DNA of 64,000 bases from Chitinophagales bacterium (GTDB lineage Bacteria > Bacteroidota > Bacteroidia > Chitinophagales > UBA10324): the NCBI GenBank assembly GCA_013816805.1, contig JACDDS010000002.1:199530-263529 (forward strand), written 5' to 3'. Positions 52,586 to 61,682 of this stretch are shown here, piece after piece. Positions within the stretch are counted from its first letter, which is position 1, and the number at the start of each line of letters is the position of its first letter. Under the pieces are notes generated by a model. The model searched no databases and was not told where the DNA came from. It worked only from the letters and a program-made list of their open reading frames with translations. The position numbers were made by a program, and so were the translations under genes.

Positions 52586-53636
52586 TAACATTTGCTGATT
52601 TATTTGCCAACTGACCGCAGGCTGCATCTATGTCTTTTCCGCGGCTCCTTCTTATGGTAGCTGTAATCCCGTGATTATTTAAAAAATCACAAAAATAAAC
52701 GGTGCGATCCTCTTTTGATTTATTATAGGCAACACCTTCTACTGAGTTGTATTCGATCAGGTTTACGCGGGCAGGCACCTGCTGGCAAATCTTAAGTAAT
52801 TGCCTGGCATCTTCTATACTATCATTAAACTTATGGAAGAGAATGTATTCAAATGAAATACGGTTAAATGTTTTTTTGTAAAAATAATTCATCGCTTCAA
52901 CCAGGGAAGCAAGATTGTTCTGCTCATTAATGGGCATTATAGTATTTCTCTTTTCATCAATTGCTGCATGAAGAGAAAGCGCTAAGCGAATACGCACGCC
53001 ATCGTCGGCCAATTTCTTTATCATTTTTGCAATTCCGGCTGTGGAGATGGTAATCCTTCTGGGCGACATGGCTAAGCCTTCAGGTGAGGTAATTTTTCCT
53101 ATCGATTTCTTAACTGAACCATAATTCAACAGCGGTTCTCCCATTCCCATAAAAACAATGTTCGTAAGCTGTTTCTGATAATGTGCAACTGATTCATTGT
53201 TGATCAGCACTACCTGGTCAAATATTTCGTCAAAATTCAAATTGCGTTTTCTTTCCAGTTTCCCGGTTGCACAAAAACCACAGGTTAGTGAGCAGCCAAC
53301 CTGCGATGAGAGGCAGGCTGTCATCCGGTCTTCGGCAGGAATTAAAACTCCTTCCACAAAGTGGTTATCAAATGTTTTAAAACGGAGCTTTATGGTTCCG
53401 TCCTTACTTACCTGTTTTTCATCCGTTGAAAGTGAATTAATGAAATAATTATTTTTTAGCTTTTCACGCAACTCTTTTGAAAGGTTGGTCATTTCATCAA
53501 AAGAAGCCGCTCCTTTTTTCCAAAGCCATTCATCCAGTTGTTTCGCACGGAAAGGCTTCTCCTGCAGGTGAACCATGGCCGCAGTAAGCTCATCTTTTGA
53601 AAGAATTCGAAAATCTTTTTTTTCTGCCGAAATCAT
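52575..53636 (-). CDS. rlmN: 23S rRNA / tRNA adenine-C2 methyltransferase
   Basis: About 353 residues from the ATG at 53636 (MISAEKKDF). The radical-SAM cluster motif CxxxCxxC is in GCSLTCGFCATGK. The FMGMGEPLLNY segment binds AdoMet, and a later cysteine near the C-terminus (DAACGQLA) is the methyl-carrying residue. It methylates A2503 of 23S rRNA and A37 of some tRNAs. An ATG at 53657 would add seven residues. The 3' end overlaps that of the PIN toxin gene by 11 nt. Confidence 0.97.
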   Translation of the reverse strand: MISAEKKDFRILSKDELTAAMVHLQEKPFRAKQLDEWLWKKGAASFDEMTNLSKELREKLKNNYFINSLSTDEKQVSKDGTIKLRFKTFDNHFVEGVLIPAEDRMTACLSSQVGCSLTCGFCATGKLERKRNLNFDEIFDQVVLINNESVAHYQKQLTNIVFMGMGEPLLNYGSVKKSIGKITSPEGLAMSPRRITISTAGIAKMIKKLADDGVRIRLALSLHAAIDEKRNTIMPINEQNNLASLVEAMNYFYKKTFNRISFEYILFHKFNDSIEDARQLLKICQQVPARVNLIEYNSVEGVAYNKSKEDRTVYFCDFLNNHGITATIRRSRGKDIDAACGQLANKSANVITR

Positions 53637-53741
53637 CCGCAAAAATATGCAAATCAATAATTAGTCTCAATCTCAATGCGATTACCTTTATTTGGAGAAG
53701 AACCATTGCCCATTTTGTTAATTTGCGTGAAATAATTTTTG

Positions 53742-55289
53742 ATGCCTTCCAAAGAACTATTTTCCTCTACGCTTGATATTTCCTACCAATTTTCTGGCAA
53801 GTCCATAATTCTTGGTGCCGCTATTTTTAATGGTGAAGTATTGACGCATCATCTGGTAAATGTGCCACTGCAAACTATAAATCGCCATGGGTTGATAGCA
53901 GGTGCTACAGGCACCGGTAAAACCAAATCTCTTCAATTGCTCGCAGAAGGACTTTCAGATAATGGTGTGCCTGTACTGCTAATGGATATCAAGGGTGACC
54001 TTAGTGGCCTGGCAAAAGAGGGAACGGTGAACCCAAAGGTTATGGAGAGGATGGCTAAAATTGGCATTGACTGGAAGGCTTCAGGTTACCCGGTTGAACT
54101 ATTTTCACTATCCGAACAACCGGGCATCCGGTTACGCGCAACCGTTTCTGAATTCGGACCTGTTTTATTTGCTAAAATCTTAGAATTAAATAATGTACAG
54201 CAAGGATTGCTTGCAATGATTTTTAAGTATGCCGACGATAAGCAATTGCCGCTGCTTGACTTGCAGGATTTAAAAGCGCTTATACAATTTGTAAGCGATG
54301 AAGGTAAACAGGAAATTAAAAAGACCTATGGTGCAATATCAACTGCTTCATCGGGCACTATTCTTCGTAAAATAATTGAACTGGAGCAACAGGGAGCCTC
54401 TGTTTTCTTCGGCGAGCCTTCCTTTGATCCGCATGACTTGCTGAGAACCGATAGTAGTGGAAGAGGATATATTAACATCATCCGCCTCACAGATCTTCAA
54501 AGTAAACCCAAGTTATTTTCAACATTTATGTTGCAGTTATTAGCAGAAATTTTCAGCTCTTTTCCCGAAGAGGGAGATGCTGAAAAACCTAAGCTGGTTA
54601 TCTTCTGCGATGAAGCGCATCTGATCTTTAATGAAGCATCAAAACAACTATTGAATGAAATTGACACCACTATTAAATTAATCCGCTCCAAGGGTATTGG
54701 CATTATTTTTTGCACACAGAATCCCCAGGATATTCCTGCCTCTGTACTCAGCCAGTTAGGATTAAAAATACAGCACGCTCTTCGGGCTTTTACGGCAGCC
54801 GACAGGAAGGCAATTAAGCTTGCAGCCGAAAATTTTCCTTCCTCTGAATTTTATAAAATTAATGACCTGATCACTCAACTGGGAATTGGCGAAGCGCTGG
54901 TAACCGCATTGAATGAGCAGGGAACTCCAACTATGCTGGTGCATACCCTAATGAGCAGCCCATCTTCAAGAATGGATATCCTGACCGATTCAGAAATTCA
55001 GCAAAATATTTCTGGCTCCAAATTAACAGGAATTTACAATCAGCCTATTGACAGGCAAAGCGCATTTGAACTACTACAGAAAAGGATGAATCTAATGCAC
55101 GATGATGAAGATTCAGGCAACAGTACACCTGCAACGAAACAAAATAAAGCAGAGCTGAACACTTTTGATAAAATCCTGAAAAGCCCGCTTACCCGTTCTA
55201 TCGGCGTAACAGTTGCCGGCATGGTAACCAGGACATTGCTGGGTTCCCTGGGATTAAAATCAAGAAGCACCTCGGGAAGGAGACAATAA
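53742..55289 (+). CDS. HerA-like (DUF853/YjgR) P-loop ATPase
   Basis: About 515 residues. Walker A GATGTGKT is near residues 54-61, Walker B is in LVIFCDEAHLIFNEA, and KGIGIIFCTQNPQDIP follows, as in FtsK-HerA-type ATPases. This matches the DUF853/YjgR group, whose physiological role is not known. The last ~80 residues contain low-complexity Ser/Asn/Lys sequence. The start ATG at 53742 follows a TTG. The membrane protein gene follows 59 bp downstream. Confidence 0.87.
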   Translation: MPSKELFSSTLDISYQFSGKSIILGAAIFNGEVLTHHLVNVPLQTINRHGLIAGATGTGKTKSLQLLAEGLSDNGVPVLLMDIKGDLSGLAKEGTVNPKVMERMAKIGIDWKASGYPVELFSLSEQPGIRLRATVSEFGPVLFAKILELNNVQQGLLAMIFKYADDKQLPLLDLQDLKALIQFVSDEGKQEIKKTYGAISTASSGTILRKIIELEQQGASVFFGEPSFDPHDLLRTDSSGRGYINIIRLTDLQSKPKLFSTFMLQLLAEIFSSFPEEGDAEKPKLVIFCDEAHLIFNEASKQLLNEIDTTIKLIRSKGIGIIFCTQNPQDIPASVLSQLGLKIQHALRAFTAADRKAIKLAAENFPSSEFYKINDLITQLGIGEALVTALNEQGTPTMLVHTLMSSPSSRMDILTDSEIQQNISGSKLTGIYNQPIDRQSAFELLQKRMNLMHDDEDSGNSTPATKQNKAELNTFDKILKSPLTRSIGVTVAGMVTRTLLGSLGLKSRSTSGRRQ

Positions 55290-55348
55290 AAAAAAGATTT
55301 GCTGGAATCAAATTATTGTTTACAGAAGATTGTATCTCCTTATATATT

Positions 55349-56611
55349 ATGAAACAATTTTCCTATACGAGCGCTCAATGGGTTCTTGTTATTTTAACTG
55401 CAATAGAGACTGCCTGCGCTTCTTACTTTACTAAAAATAACGTTGCATATATACCCCTGACTTCCATTGTTTATTTCCTAAGCGGATTAATGATAGGCTT
55501 AATTCCATTGCATCGATTCGCGGCCGTTTTACATAATCCCAAAAGTCTCTATATCCAAATACATCGAATTGCGATAATCGTGTTTTTTTGTTTTGGAATG
55601 TACTATTTGATACCGCATGTATACTGGGTTTTTAGCTGGATTAAAATCGATTATCACGCAGCTGATATGATACCGCAAATTCAGGTCGCGTGCCAACGGT
55701 TTTTCTTTGGCGAGAAAGTTTATGCTCCAATGCCTGAGGTATGGGGAATGCTACCCACCTATTTACCAATGATGTGGTTACCCTACCTTCCTATTTACCT
55801 TACAGGCGGGGATGTTCGCTGGACCAGTGTATATTTTTTTATAGCAGCTATTGCCCTTTTACTCTGGATGCTTGGAAGCCTGAAAAAAATTAACTGGGGA
55901 CAACTGCTTCTGATTTTAGTATGTATCGGAAATTTAATTTTTATTCAAACTGATTACAACCGAAACTTTTTTGCCTGGACTGAAGAAGGTGTAGTAGTGG
56001 GCTATTACATTTTATTAGGATTCGGATTATCTAAAAAAAGACCCTTTTTGACAGGCATTGCAATTACCTGCTGCCTGCTTAGCAGATATTCTTTATTTTT
56101 CTGGATTCCTGCTTATCTTATTTATCAATATTTTTCAGGAAGAAGAAACCATGCAATTATAGAAGCCGTCATTATAACCTTTCTTACAACAATTTTATTT
56201 ATTATACCATATTTTTCTACCAATGCTACTTACTTTCTTCACCTGCCTCAAAACTATAGCAATGTTATTAAGCAGATATGGCTGCATTCCTATGATCAGA
56301 TTGAAAAATCTCTGGGATTTGCGAAATTTTTTCAAGTTAGCCAGGTAACCTGGCTGCACACTTTTGACATTTTTCTTGCAGCTGCTGTGCCTGTCATTTT
56401 TTATTCTATACTTTACTTAAAAAGAAAATCCAATAAAATTAATTTTACCTTTTCAGGCCTATGTGGGTTAAAACTCACGCTCACTTTTTTTTATAATTTT
56501 TTAGAAGCGCCATTCTTTTCTTACCTGTATATAGTGCCTACGCTTTTTAGTTATGTGATTCTGTTTCACTTTCTGAATTCTGAAAGTCAGCAATTGATAA
56601 AGGATGTTTAA
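55349..56611 (+). CDS. polytopic membrane protein, possibly GT-C type glycosyltransferase-like
   Basis: About 420 residues from the ATG at 55349 (MKQFSYTSAQW), with around eleven hydrophobic helices, many aromatic residues, and loops containing Asp and Glu in TDYNRNFFAWTEEG and SWIKIDYHAADM. The overall look resembles DUF2029/GT87-like integral membrane glycosyltransferases, but the family assignment is weak. No neighbouring glycan gene supports it. Confidence 0.55.
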   Translation: MKQFSYTSAQWVLVILTAIETACASYFTKNNVAYIPLTSIVYFLSGLMIGLIPLHRFAAVLHNPKSLYIQIHRIAIIVFFCFGMYYLIPHVYWVFSWIKIDYHAADMIPQIQVACQRFFFGEKVYAPMPEVWGMLPTYLPMMWLPYLPIYLTGGDVRWTSVYFFIAAIALLLWMLGSLKKINWGQLLLILVCIGNLIFIQTDYNRNFFAWTEEGVVVGYYILLGFGLSKKRPFLTGIAITCCLLSRYSLFFWIPAYLIYQYFSGRRNHAIIEAVIITFLTTILFIIPYFSTNATYFLHLPQNYSNVIKQIWLHSYDQIEKSLGFAKFFQVSQVTWLHTFDIFLAAAVPVIFYSILYLKRKSNKINFTFSGLCGLKLTLTFFYNFLEAPFFSYLYIVPTLFSYVILFHFLNSESQQLIKDV

Positions 56612-56700
56612 TATGATGCGTCGGGAAAGCAGCATACCTCCGAATTGAATATGAATTATTACCCTATCAATTCAATTATCCTTCTGTAATTATACTTTAT

Positions 56701-57234
56701 TTAGTCGTGGTCTTTTAAGTATTCCTGGTAGCCGAGCTTCTCCAATTCCTGTGCTTTATCCTCCACACTATTCTTCATTTTTGTTCTGTATGCAATTAAT
56801 TTTTCAGTAAGATTTCCACCATCGTTCAAGGCTAAGATCTCCAGCGCAAGTAACCCTGCATTGTATGCACCATTTATGGCAACGGTTGCCACAGGTATGC
56901 CCTGTGGCATCTGCACAATGGAATAGAGCGAATCAATACCATTCATAGATTTTGACTGTATGGGAACACCGATAACGGGAAGGTGAGTGCCCGATGCTAC
57001 CATGCCCGGTAAATGTGCCGCTCCGCCGGCTCCGGCAATAATCACTTTTATACCCTGTTCCGCTGCAGACTTGGAAAAGCTTATCATTCGATCAGGGCTG
57101 CGGTGGGCCGAAACAATGGTAAGCTTATAACCTACTTTAAATTCATCGAGAACAGCAGCAGCGTCTTTCATTACATTCAGATCACTATCCGAACCCATAA
57201 TAATTGCAACCTGCACCTGGAGATTAAGTGACAT
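56701..57234 (-). CDS. purE: N5-carboxyaminoimidazole ribonucleotide mutase
   Basis: A 177-residue class I PurE. The active-site segments are [23 protein letters not shown] and [13 protein letters not shown], with the catalytic histidine in SAHR. It rearranges N5-CAIR to CAIR in purine synthesis. The PurK gene is 55 bp upstream on the same strand, so the pair forms the usual purK-purE operon. Confidence 0.96.
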   Translation of the reverse strand: MSLNLQVQVAIIMGSDSDLNVMKDAAAVLDEFKVGYKLTIVSAHRSPDRMISFSKSAAEQGIKVIIAGAGGAAHLPGMVASGTHLPVIGVPIQSKSMNGIDSLYSIVQMPQGIPVATVAINGAYNAGLLALEILALNDGGNLTEKLIAYRTKMKNSVEDKAQELEKLGYQEYLKDHD

Positions 57235-57289
57235 ATTATTTAATTAAACAGCTTACTATATAAATCGGGGATTATTAATTTCAACTGCA

Positions 57290-58462
57290 TTACACACCTT
57301 TAACTGGCTTAAGTTCCTGCACCGATATTTTCCTTTTCACCTGATTCGCCTTTCTCTTTGCTTCCCTTATATTTTTTCCAAGAATGGTTATGTGCCCCAA
57401 CTTGCGCATGGGCCGCGATTCTTTTTTCCCGTATAAATGAATATACACTCCAGGAATTTTTAATGCCTCATTACAACCATGAAGATAATAACTGCCTGTA
57501 AATTCTTTTGAGCCTAAAATATTGATCATGACTGCAGGCCTGATGAGTTCTGTGCTGCCCAGAGGTAAATCCAGGAGTATACGAAGCAATTGCTCAAATT
57601 GGGATGTGTAGCATGCTTCAATGGTATGGTGACCGCTGTTGTGCGGCCTTGGTGCCACTTCGTTTACATACCAGCGATTGATCTTACTAAGGAACATTTC
57701 TACTGCAAATATTCCTGTACCGTTCATGGCCTTTACAACCTTTACTGCAATACCTTCTGCCTTTTTCAAAAGTGAGGCACTTATTTGCGCCGGACAGATC
57801 AACATGGTTACCAGGTTAGCTTTTGGATCGAACTCCATTTCTACAGGCGGAAACATTTTGATGTTACCTTTTTGATCTCTGCAAACTATAATTGAAATTT
57901 CTTTCCTGCAATCTATAAGAGCTTCGAGAATTGAAGGTTCCCTAAAAGGAATATTTTTGTCCGATTTAAGATCGTTGCTGCTCATAAATTGTACACCTCT
58001 GCCATCATATCCTTCCTTCCTTGATTTTGCAACAAATTTTTTCCACTTGTATTTTTCAACAGCCAATTTCCATTCATCCGGCTTATTTACCAGTACATAT
58101 GGTGCGGTAGGAATTTTATGGTGCGAATAAAAATCTTTTTGTAACCCTTTATCCTGAATAATCTGCAAAACCCGGGGGGAGGGGATTAACTTTTTTCCCT
58201 GTTTTTCCAACTCCAGTAACGGCTGATTGTATATGTGCTCGATCTCATAAGTTAAAATATCCGCCTTTTCACCCAACCGTAATATGGGTGCTTCTTCTGA
58301 AATACTGCCTACAATTTGATGACTGGCAATACCCGATGCGGGACAATCTTTATCAGCATCCACAATAATACATTCTATATTATAGCGCAATGCTTCTTCT
58401 ATAAACATACGGCCAAGTTGCCCGCCACCAATTATTCCTATTACGGGATTATTCTTCATCAC
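57290..58462 (-). CDS. purK: 5-(carboxyamino)imidazole ribonucleotide synthase
   Basis: A 390-residue ATP-grasp enzyme. The N-terminal VIGIIGGGQLGRMFIEEA and the ATP-grasp parts KEGYDGRGVQFM, EVAPRPHNSGHHTIEA and NILGSKEF match PurK. It makes N5-CAIR from AIR, ATP and bicarbonate, the substrate for PurE. The start is the first of two ATGs, at 58462 or 58459. It precedes purE on the same strand. Confidence 0.96.
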   Translation of the reverse strand: MMKNNPVIGIIGGGQLGRMFIEEALRYNIECIIVDADKDCPASGIASHQIVGSISEEAPILRLGEKADILTYEIEHIYNQPLLELEKQGKKLIPSPRVLQIIQDKGLQKDFYSHHKIPTAPYVLVNKPDEWKLAVEKYKWKKFVAKSRKEGYDGRGVQFMSSNDLKSDKNIPFREPSILEALIDCRKEISIIVCRDQKGNIKMFPPVEMEFDPKANLVTMLICPAQISASLLKKAEGIAVKVVKAMNGTGIFAVEMFLSKINRWYVNEVAPRPHNSGHHTIEACYTSQFEQLLRILLDLPLGSTELIRPAVMINILGSKEFTGSYYLHGCNEALKIPGVYIHLYGKKESRPMRKLGHITILGKNIREAKRKANQVKRKISVQELKPVKGV

Positions 58463-58587
58463 AAAAAGCTTTATTTAATATCACCTTTGGTTCCTTTAAA
58501 ATAACAAGCGATAAAAATAATATTCTGAATGCACATCGGTAATAACCTAAAGAGGCCTGAAATTTATTTCGCCTGCTATTTTAAATA

Positions 58588-58615
58588 AAAAATCGTCCGG
58601 ACGTGGACGATTTTT
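58588..58615 (-). terminator. rho-independent terminator after the M13 peptidase gene
   Basis: An 11-bp perfect stem (AAAAATCGTCC with GGACGATTTTT) and a 6-nt loop lie 20 bp downstream of the M13 peptidase stop and are followed by a T-rich stretch on the minus strand. It separates the peptidase gene from the purK-purE operon. Confidence 0.8.
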
Positions 58616-58634
58616 ACTTTAACCCAACAATTTA

Positions 58635-60683
58635 TTACCAGATTTTTCCTCTCACTTTTTCATCCCGATACATGGAATCTCCTGACTTTACACCAAAGGC
58701 AGTATAAAATTCTGGCATATTAGACAGCACCCCAATAACTCTGTATTTGCCAGGGGAATGCGGATCCACTACCAACCTTCTCTTTTGTTCCTCGGCTCTG
58801 TGAGAGCCTGCCCACACCTTGGCAAAACTGATAAAGAATCGCTGCTCAGGAGTAAATCCAGCTATTTTTATCGTATCGTTTGGATTCGATTGTTGTGCCT
58901 TCTTAAACGCATTATATGCAATAGTTACTCCCCCTAGATCGGCTATATTCTCGCCTTCTGTAAGGGCTCCATTCAGGTGAAAGGTATCTATCGGTGAGTA
59001 ACCATTGTACTGTGCTTCAATAAGCTTTGTACGGAGCGTATAGGCAGCAGAATCTTCGCTGGTCCACCATTTTTTTAAATTTCCTTCGGCATCATAAAGC
59101 CTTCCCTGATCATCGAAGCCGTGGGTAATCTCATGGCCGATAACGGCTCCTATAGACCCATAGTTCACCGCATCGTCACCATTTGGGTAATAGAAAGGAG
59201 GCTGCAAAATCGCAGCGGGAAAAACGATCTCATTATTCGTTGGATTGTAGTATGCGTTAACCGTTTGAGGTGTAAGAAACCATTCGGTACGATCTACTTC
59301 AGTGCCGAGCTTATTCAAATTTCTGTGTGCCTCAAATTCAATACTTCGGAAGACATTCAGCACAAAGGGGCCGTTGTTTATCTGAAGAGATGAATAGTCG
59401 CGCCACTTATCAGGATATCCTACCTTAATAGTTAACTGGCTTAATTTTTTTTCAGCATAATCTATTGTATTGCTGCTCATCCAGTCCACCTTTGCAATAC
59501 GTTCATTATAGGAACTGATGAGATTATGAATAATATCCAGCATTCGCTGCTTTGATTCAGCAGTAAAATTGGCTTTAACATATTCTTCACCTAACAATTC
59601 TCCAAGGCAAAAATTTGCCAGGTTCTGTATGCGCTTCCACCGAGGATCAATTTCCTGGACACCTCTAAGAACTTTACTATTAAAATTAAAGTCTTCATTT
59701 ACAAAATCCGAACTTAGCAGAGATGCAGCTCCATCTATAATATGAAACTTATAATATATTTTCCAGTCTTCAATACTCGTAGACTTAATGGCATTATTTA
59801 CCTGGCTTAAAAATTTAGGCTGATTTACAATCAGAGTTTCAAATGGTTTAAGAGACAGTGTACTGAAGTAAAGATCCCAGTTAATATTTTTATAACTTTT
59901 TTTCAGTTCTGATTTCGTCATTTTATTATATACAGCATAAGGATCACGCTGTTCTACCTGGGTCATCGAAGCGCCTGCTAACTTAGTTTCGATATCCATA
60001 ATTATACGGGCATCTTTATCGGCTGTTTCTGTGCTATTCCCCGTTAGGGTAAAATACTTTGCAATATGTTTCAGATAAGCTTCCCGAATTTCTTTTGACT
60101 TTTCATCATTCATAAAGTAATATGCTCTATCAGGCAAGCCAAGTCCTGTTTGAAAAAGATACAATACATATTTTTTACTGTCTTTCTGGTCCTGGTTGAC
60201 CGCGCATGCAAGTATACCAACTGAATTAACCAGGTTCGAACTGGCAGTAAACCGGATTACATCATCTGTATTCGTAAAAGAAGCGATTGTATCGAGCCAG
60301 GGTTGTAAAGGGGTAATGCCTTGCTTTTCAATACTGACAGAGTCCATACCTGTAGCGTAAAAATTTCCAACCTTCTGAGTTGAACTTCCGCTTGCTGCGC
60401 TATTATCTGCGGCAGCCCTGTCCAGCACTTTACGTACTTTGTTTTTAACTGAATCATCCACTACTTCCAGAGCGCGCCAGGAACTTTCTGTAGAAGGAAT
60501 AGGATTGGTTTTTATCCATTTCGAATTTACAAAATCATAAAAATTTGTAACCGGATTATACGAAGAATCGAAGGTGTGCGGGTCAATGATGTTATTTTCA
60601 ACAGTCATTGATTTTTTATTTGATGTAGTACAGGATGCTATTGCAGTAAGTATTGCAATAACCGCCAGAAGTGTTTTTCTCAT
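58635..60683 (-). CDS. M13-family (neprilysin-like) zinc metallopeptidase lipoprotein
   Basis: About 682 residues from the ATG at 60683 (MRKTLLAVIAIL), with a lipobox ending at IASC, so it is a lipoprotein. The zinc motif is VIGHEITHGFDDQG, and the third ligand is the Glu of ENIADLGG. The N-terminal M13 domain begins NFYDFVNSKWIKTNPIP. The end VRGKIW is the usual neprilysin-family terminus CxxW-like, here without Cys. It degrades peptides in the periplasm or at the surface. A terminator follows the stop. Confidence 0.95.
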   Translation of the reverse strand: MRKTLLAVIAILTAIASCTTSNKKSMTVENNIIDPHTFDSSYNPVTNFYDFVNSKWIKTNPIPSTESSWRALEVVDDSVKNKVRKVLDRAAADNSAASGSSTQKVGNFYATGMDSVSIEKQGITPLQPWLDTIASFTNTDDVIRFTASSNLVNSVGILACAVNQDQKDSKKYVLYLFQTGLGLPDRAYYFMNDEKSKEIREAYLKHIAKYFTLTGNSTETADKDARIIMDIETKLAGASMTQVEQRDPYAVYNKMTKSELKKSYKNINWDLYFSTLSLKPFETLIVNQPKFLSQVNNAIKSTSIEDWKIYYKFHIIDGAASLLSSDFVNEDFNFNSKVLRGVQEIDPRWKRIQNLANFCLGELLGEEYVKANFTAESKQRMLDIIHNLISSYNERIAKVDWMSSNTIDYAEKKLSQLTIKVGYPDKWRDYSSLQINNGPFVLNVFRSIEFEAHRNLNKLGTEVDRTEWFLTPQTVNAYYNPTNNEIVFPAAILQPPFYYPNGDDAVNYGSIGAVIGHEITHGFDDQGRLYDAEGNLKKWWTSEDSAAYTLRTKLIEAQYNGYSPIDTFHLNGALTEGENIADLGGVTIAYNAFKKAQQSNPNDTIKIAGFTPEQRFFISFAKVWAGSHRAEEQKRRLVVDPHSPGKYRVIGVLSNMPEFYTAFGVKSGDSMYRDEKVRGKIW

Positions 60684-60692
60684 AAGAAGCAT

Positions 60693-60997
60693 TTGTATTT
60701 AAGGATGGGGCAAAGTTAACCTGAACGTCCTATTTATTTAAGTTTTCAGGCAAGTTAATAACCTGATAAGATGCGTATTCATTGATAATATCAAATTCGT
60801 CCAAATCAATAAACAGACTGATAAATAAATCCTGAATCTCGACTTTAGTTTATAGGTTTAACCTGCATAGCAGAAATACTAACAGTAGTTGGTCTGCTTT
60901 ATTTTAATGATTGCCTTATGAAATCATTGTTTGGTCAAAATAAGATGAGCCCTATACACATTACTGAACGATGCATTTATTTTTACCGTAAAGTTTC
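60693..60997. other. 305-bp intergenic region between divergent genes
   Basis: The region lies between the M13 peptidase and the next plus-strand gene. CAAAGTTA at 60711-60718, read on the minus strand as TAACTTTG, matches the -7 box TAnnTTTG and could serve the peptidase gene, though no -33 TTTG stands at the right distance. I see no further gene or hairpin. Confidence 0.4.
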
Positions 60998-61678
60998 TTG
61001 TTGAAAAAAGTCTTCCGATACCCGGTTCTGTGCATCACCTTTATTATTTTTCATTTTTGCTCCATTGCCCAGTTTCACTTTGTTCCGGCGCTGGTCTGGC
61101 TTTCAAACGGGGATACCCTGAAGGGGTGGGTTAATGACCGGGGATGGACCAAAATTCCAGGGCATATCCGTTTTAAACAAGACCCACATGATCCTGAAAG
61201 CATCTTTTATTTTCCTGCAAATATTGCTGGATTCACCGTAAACAATAAAGAAGCTTTTGTAAGCTATGTAGGAAATATTGATTCTGCGCATGCAGTAGTC
61301 CGGCATACATCTACGGCAATTAAACCCCGCGGTATTTTAGATTCTCTGTTTTTGAAGCCGCTGGTGAATGGAAGAGTCAGCTTATTTTTTTCCATAGACA
61401 AGAGGGGTGTTATGCACTACTTTATAAAAGCCTGGAACCGGCCCATTGAAGAACTTCACTTTTTCGAATTTATATTTTATGAAAAAGGAATTAATAAGGG
61501 AATTTTCGAGTCGGTAACCATGCATGTTATTCAGCAAAATCAATATAAACAGCAGTTACTGGTTTCCTTTGCCGATTGTCAGGCAATCTATGTTCATTTA
61601 GCCACATCAAAGACCCATTTTACAAGGCATAATCTTAAGAAATGGTGCCTTGAATACAACCAACAATGTGTAGAGTAG
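60998..61678 (+). CDS. exported protein of unknown function
   Basis: A 226-residue protein with an N-terminal signal (VLCITFIIFHFCSIAQ). The following ALVWLSNGDTLKGWVNDRGWTKIPGHIRFK resembles the N-terminal part of uncharacterised exported proteins common in Bacteroidota. The rest has beta-rich character and no enzyme motif. The start is TTG at 60998 or 61001, since no ATG gives the signal. Only 4 bp separate it from the next open frame, but that frame seems to be a broken arrival, so an operon is uncertain. Confidence 0.55.
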   Translation: MLKKVFRYPVLCITFIIFHFCSIAQFHFVPALVWLSNGDTLKGWVNDRGWTKIPGHIRFKQDPHDPESIFYFPANIAGFTVNNKEAFVSYVGNIDSAHAVVRHTSTAIKPRGILDSLFLKPLVNGRVSLFFSIDKRGVMHYFIKAWNRPIEELHFFEFIFYEKGINKGIFESVTMHVIQQNQYKQQLLVSFADCQAIYVHLATSKTHFTRHNLKKWCLEYNQQCVE

Positions 61679-61682
61679 GTGC

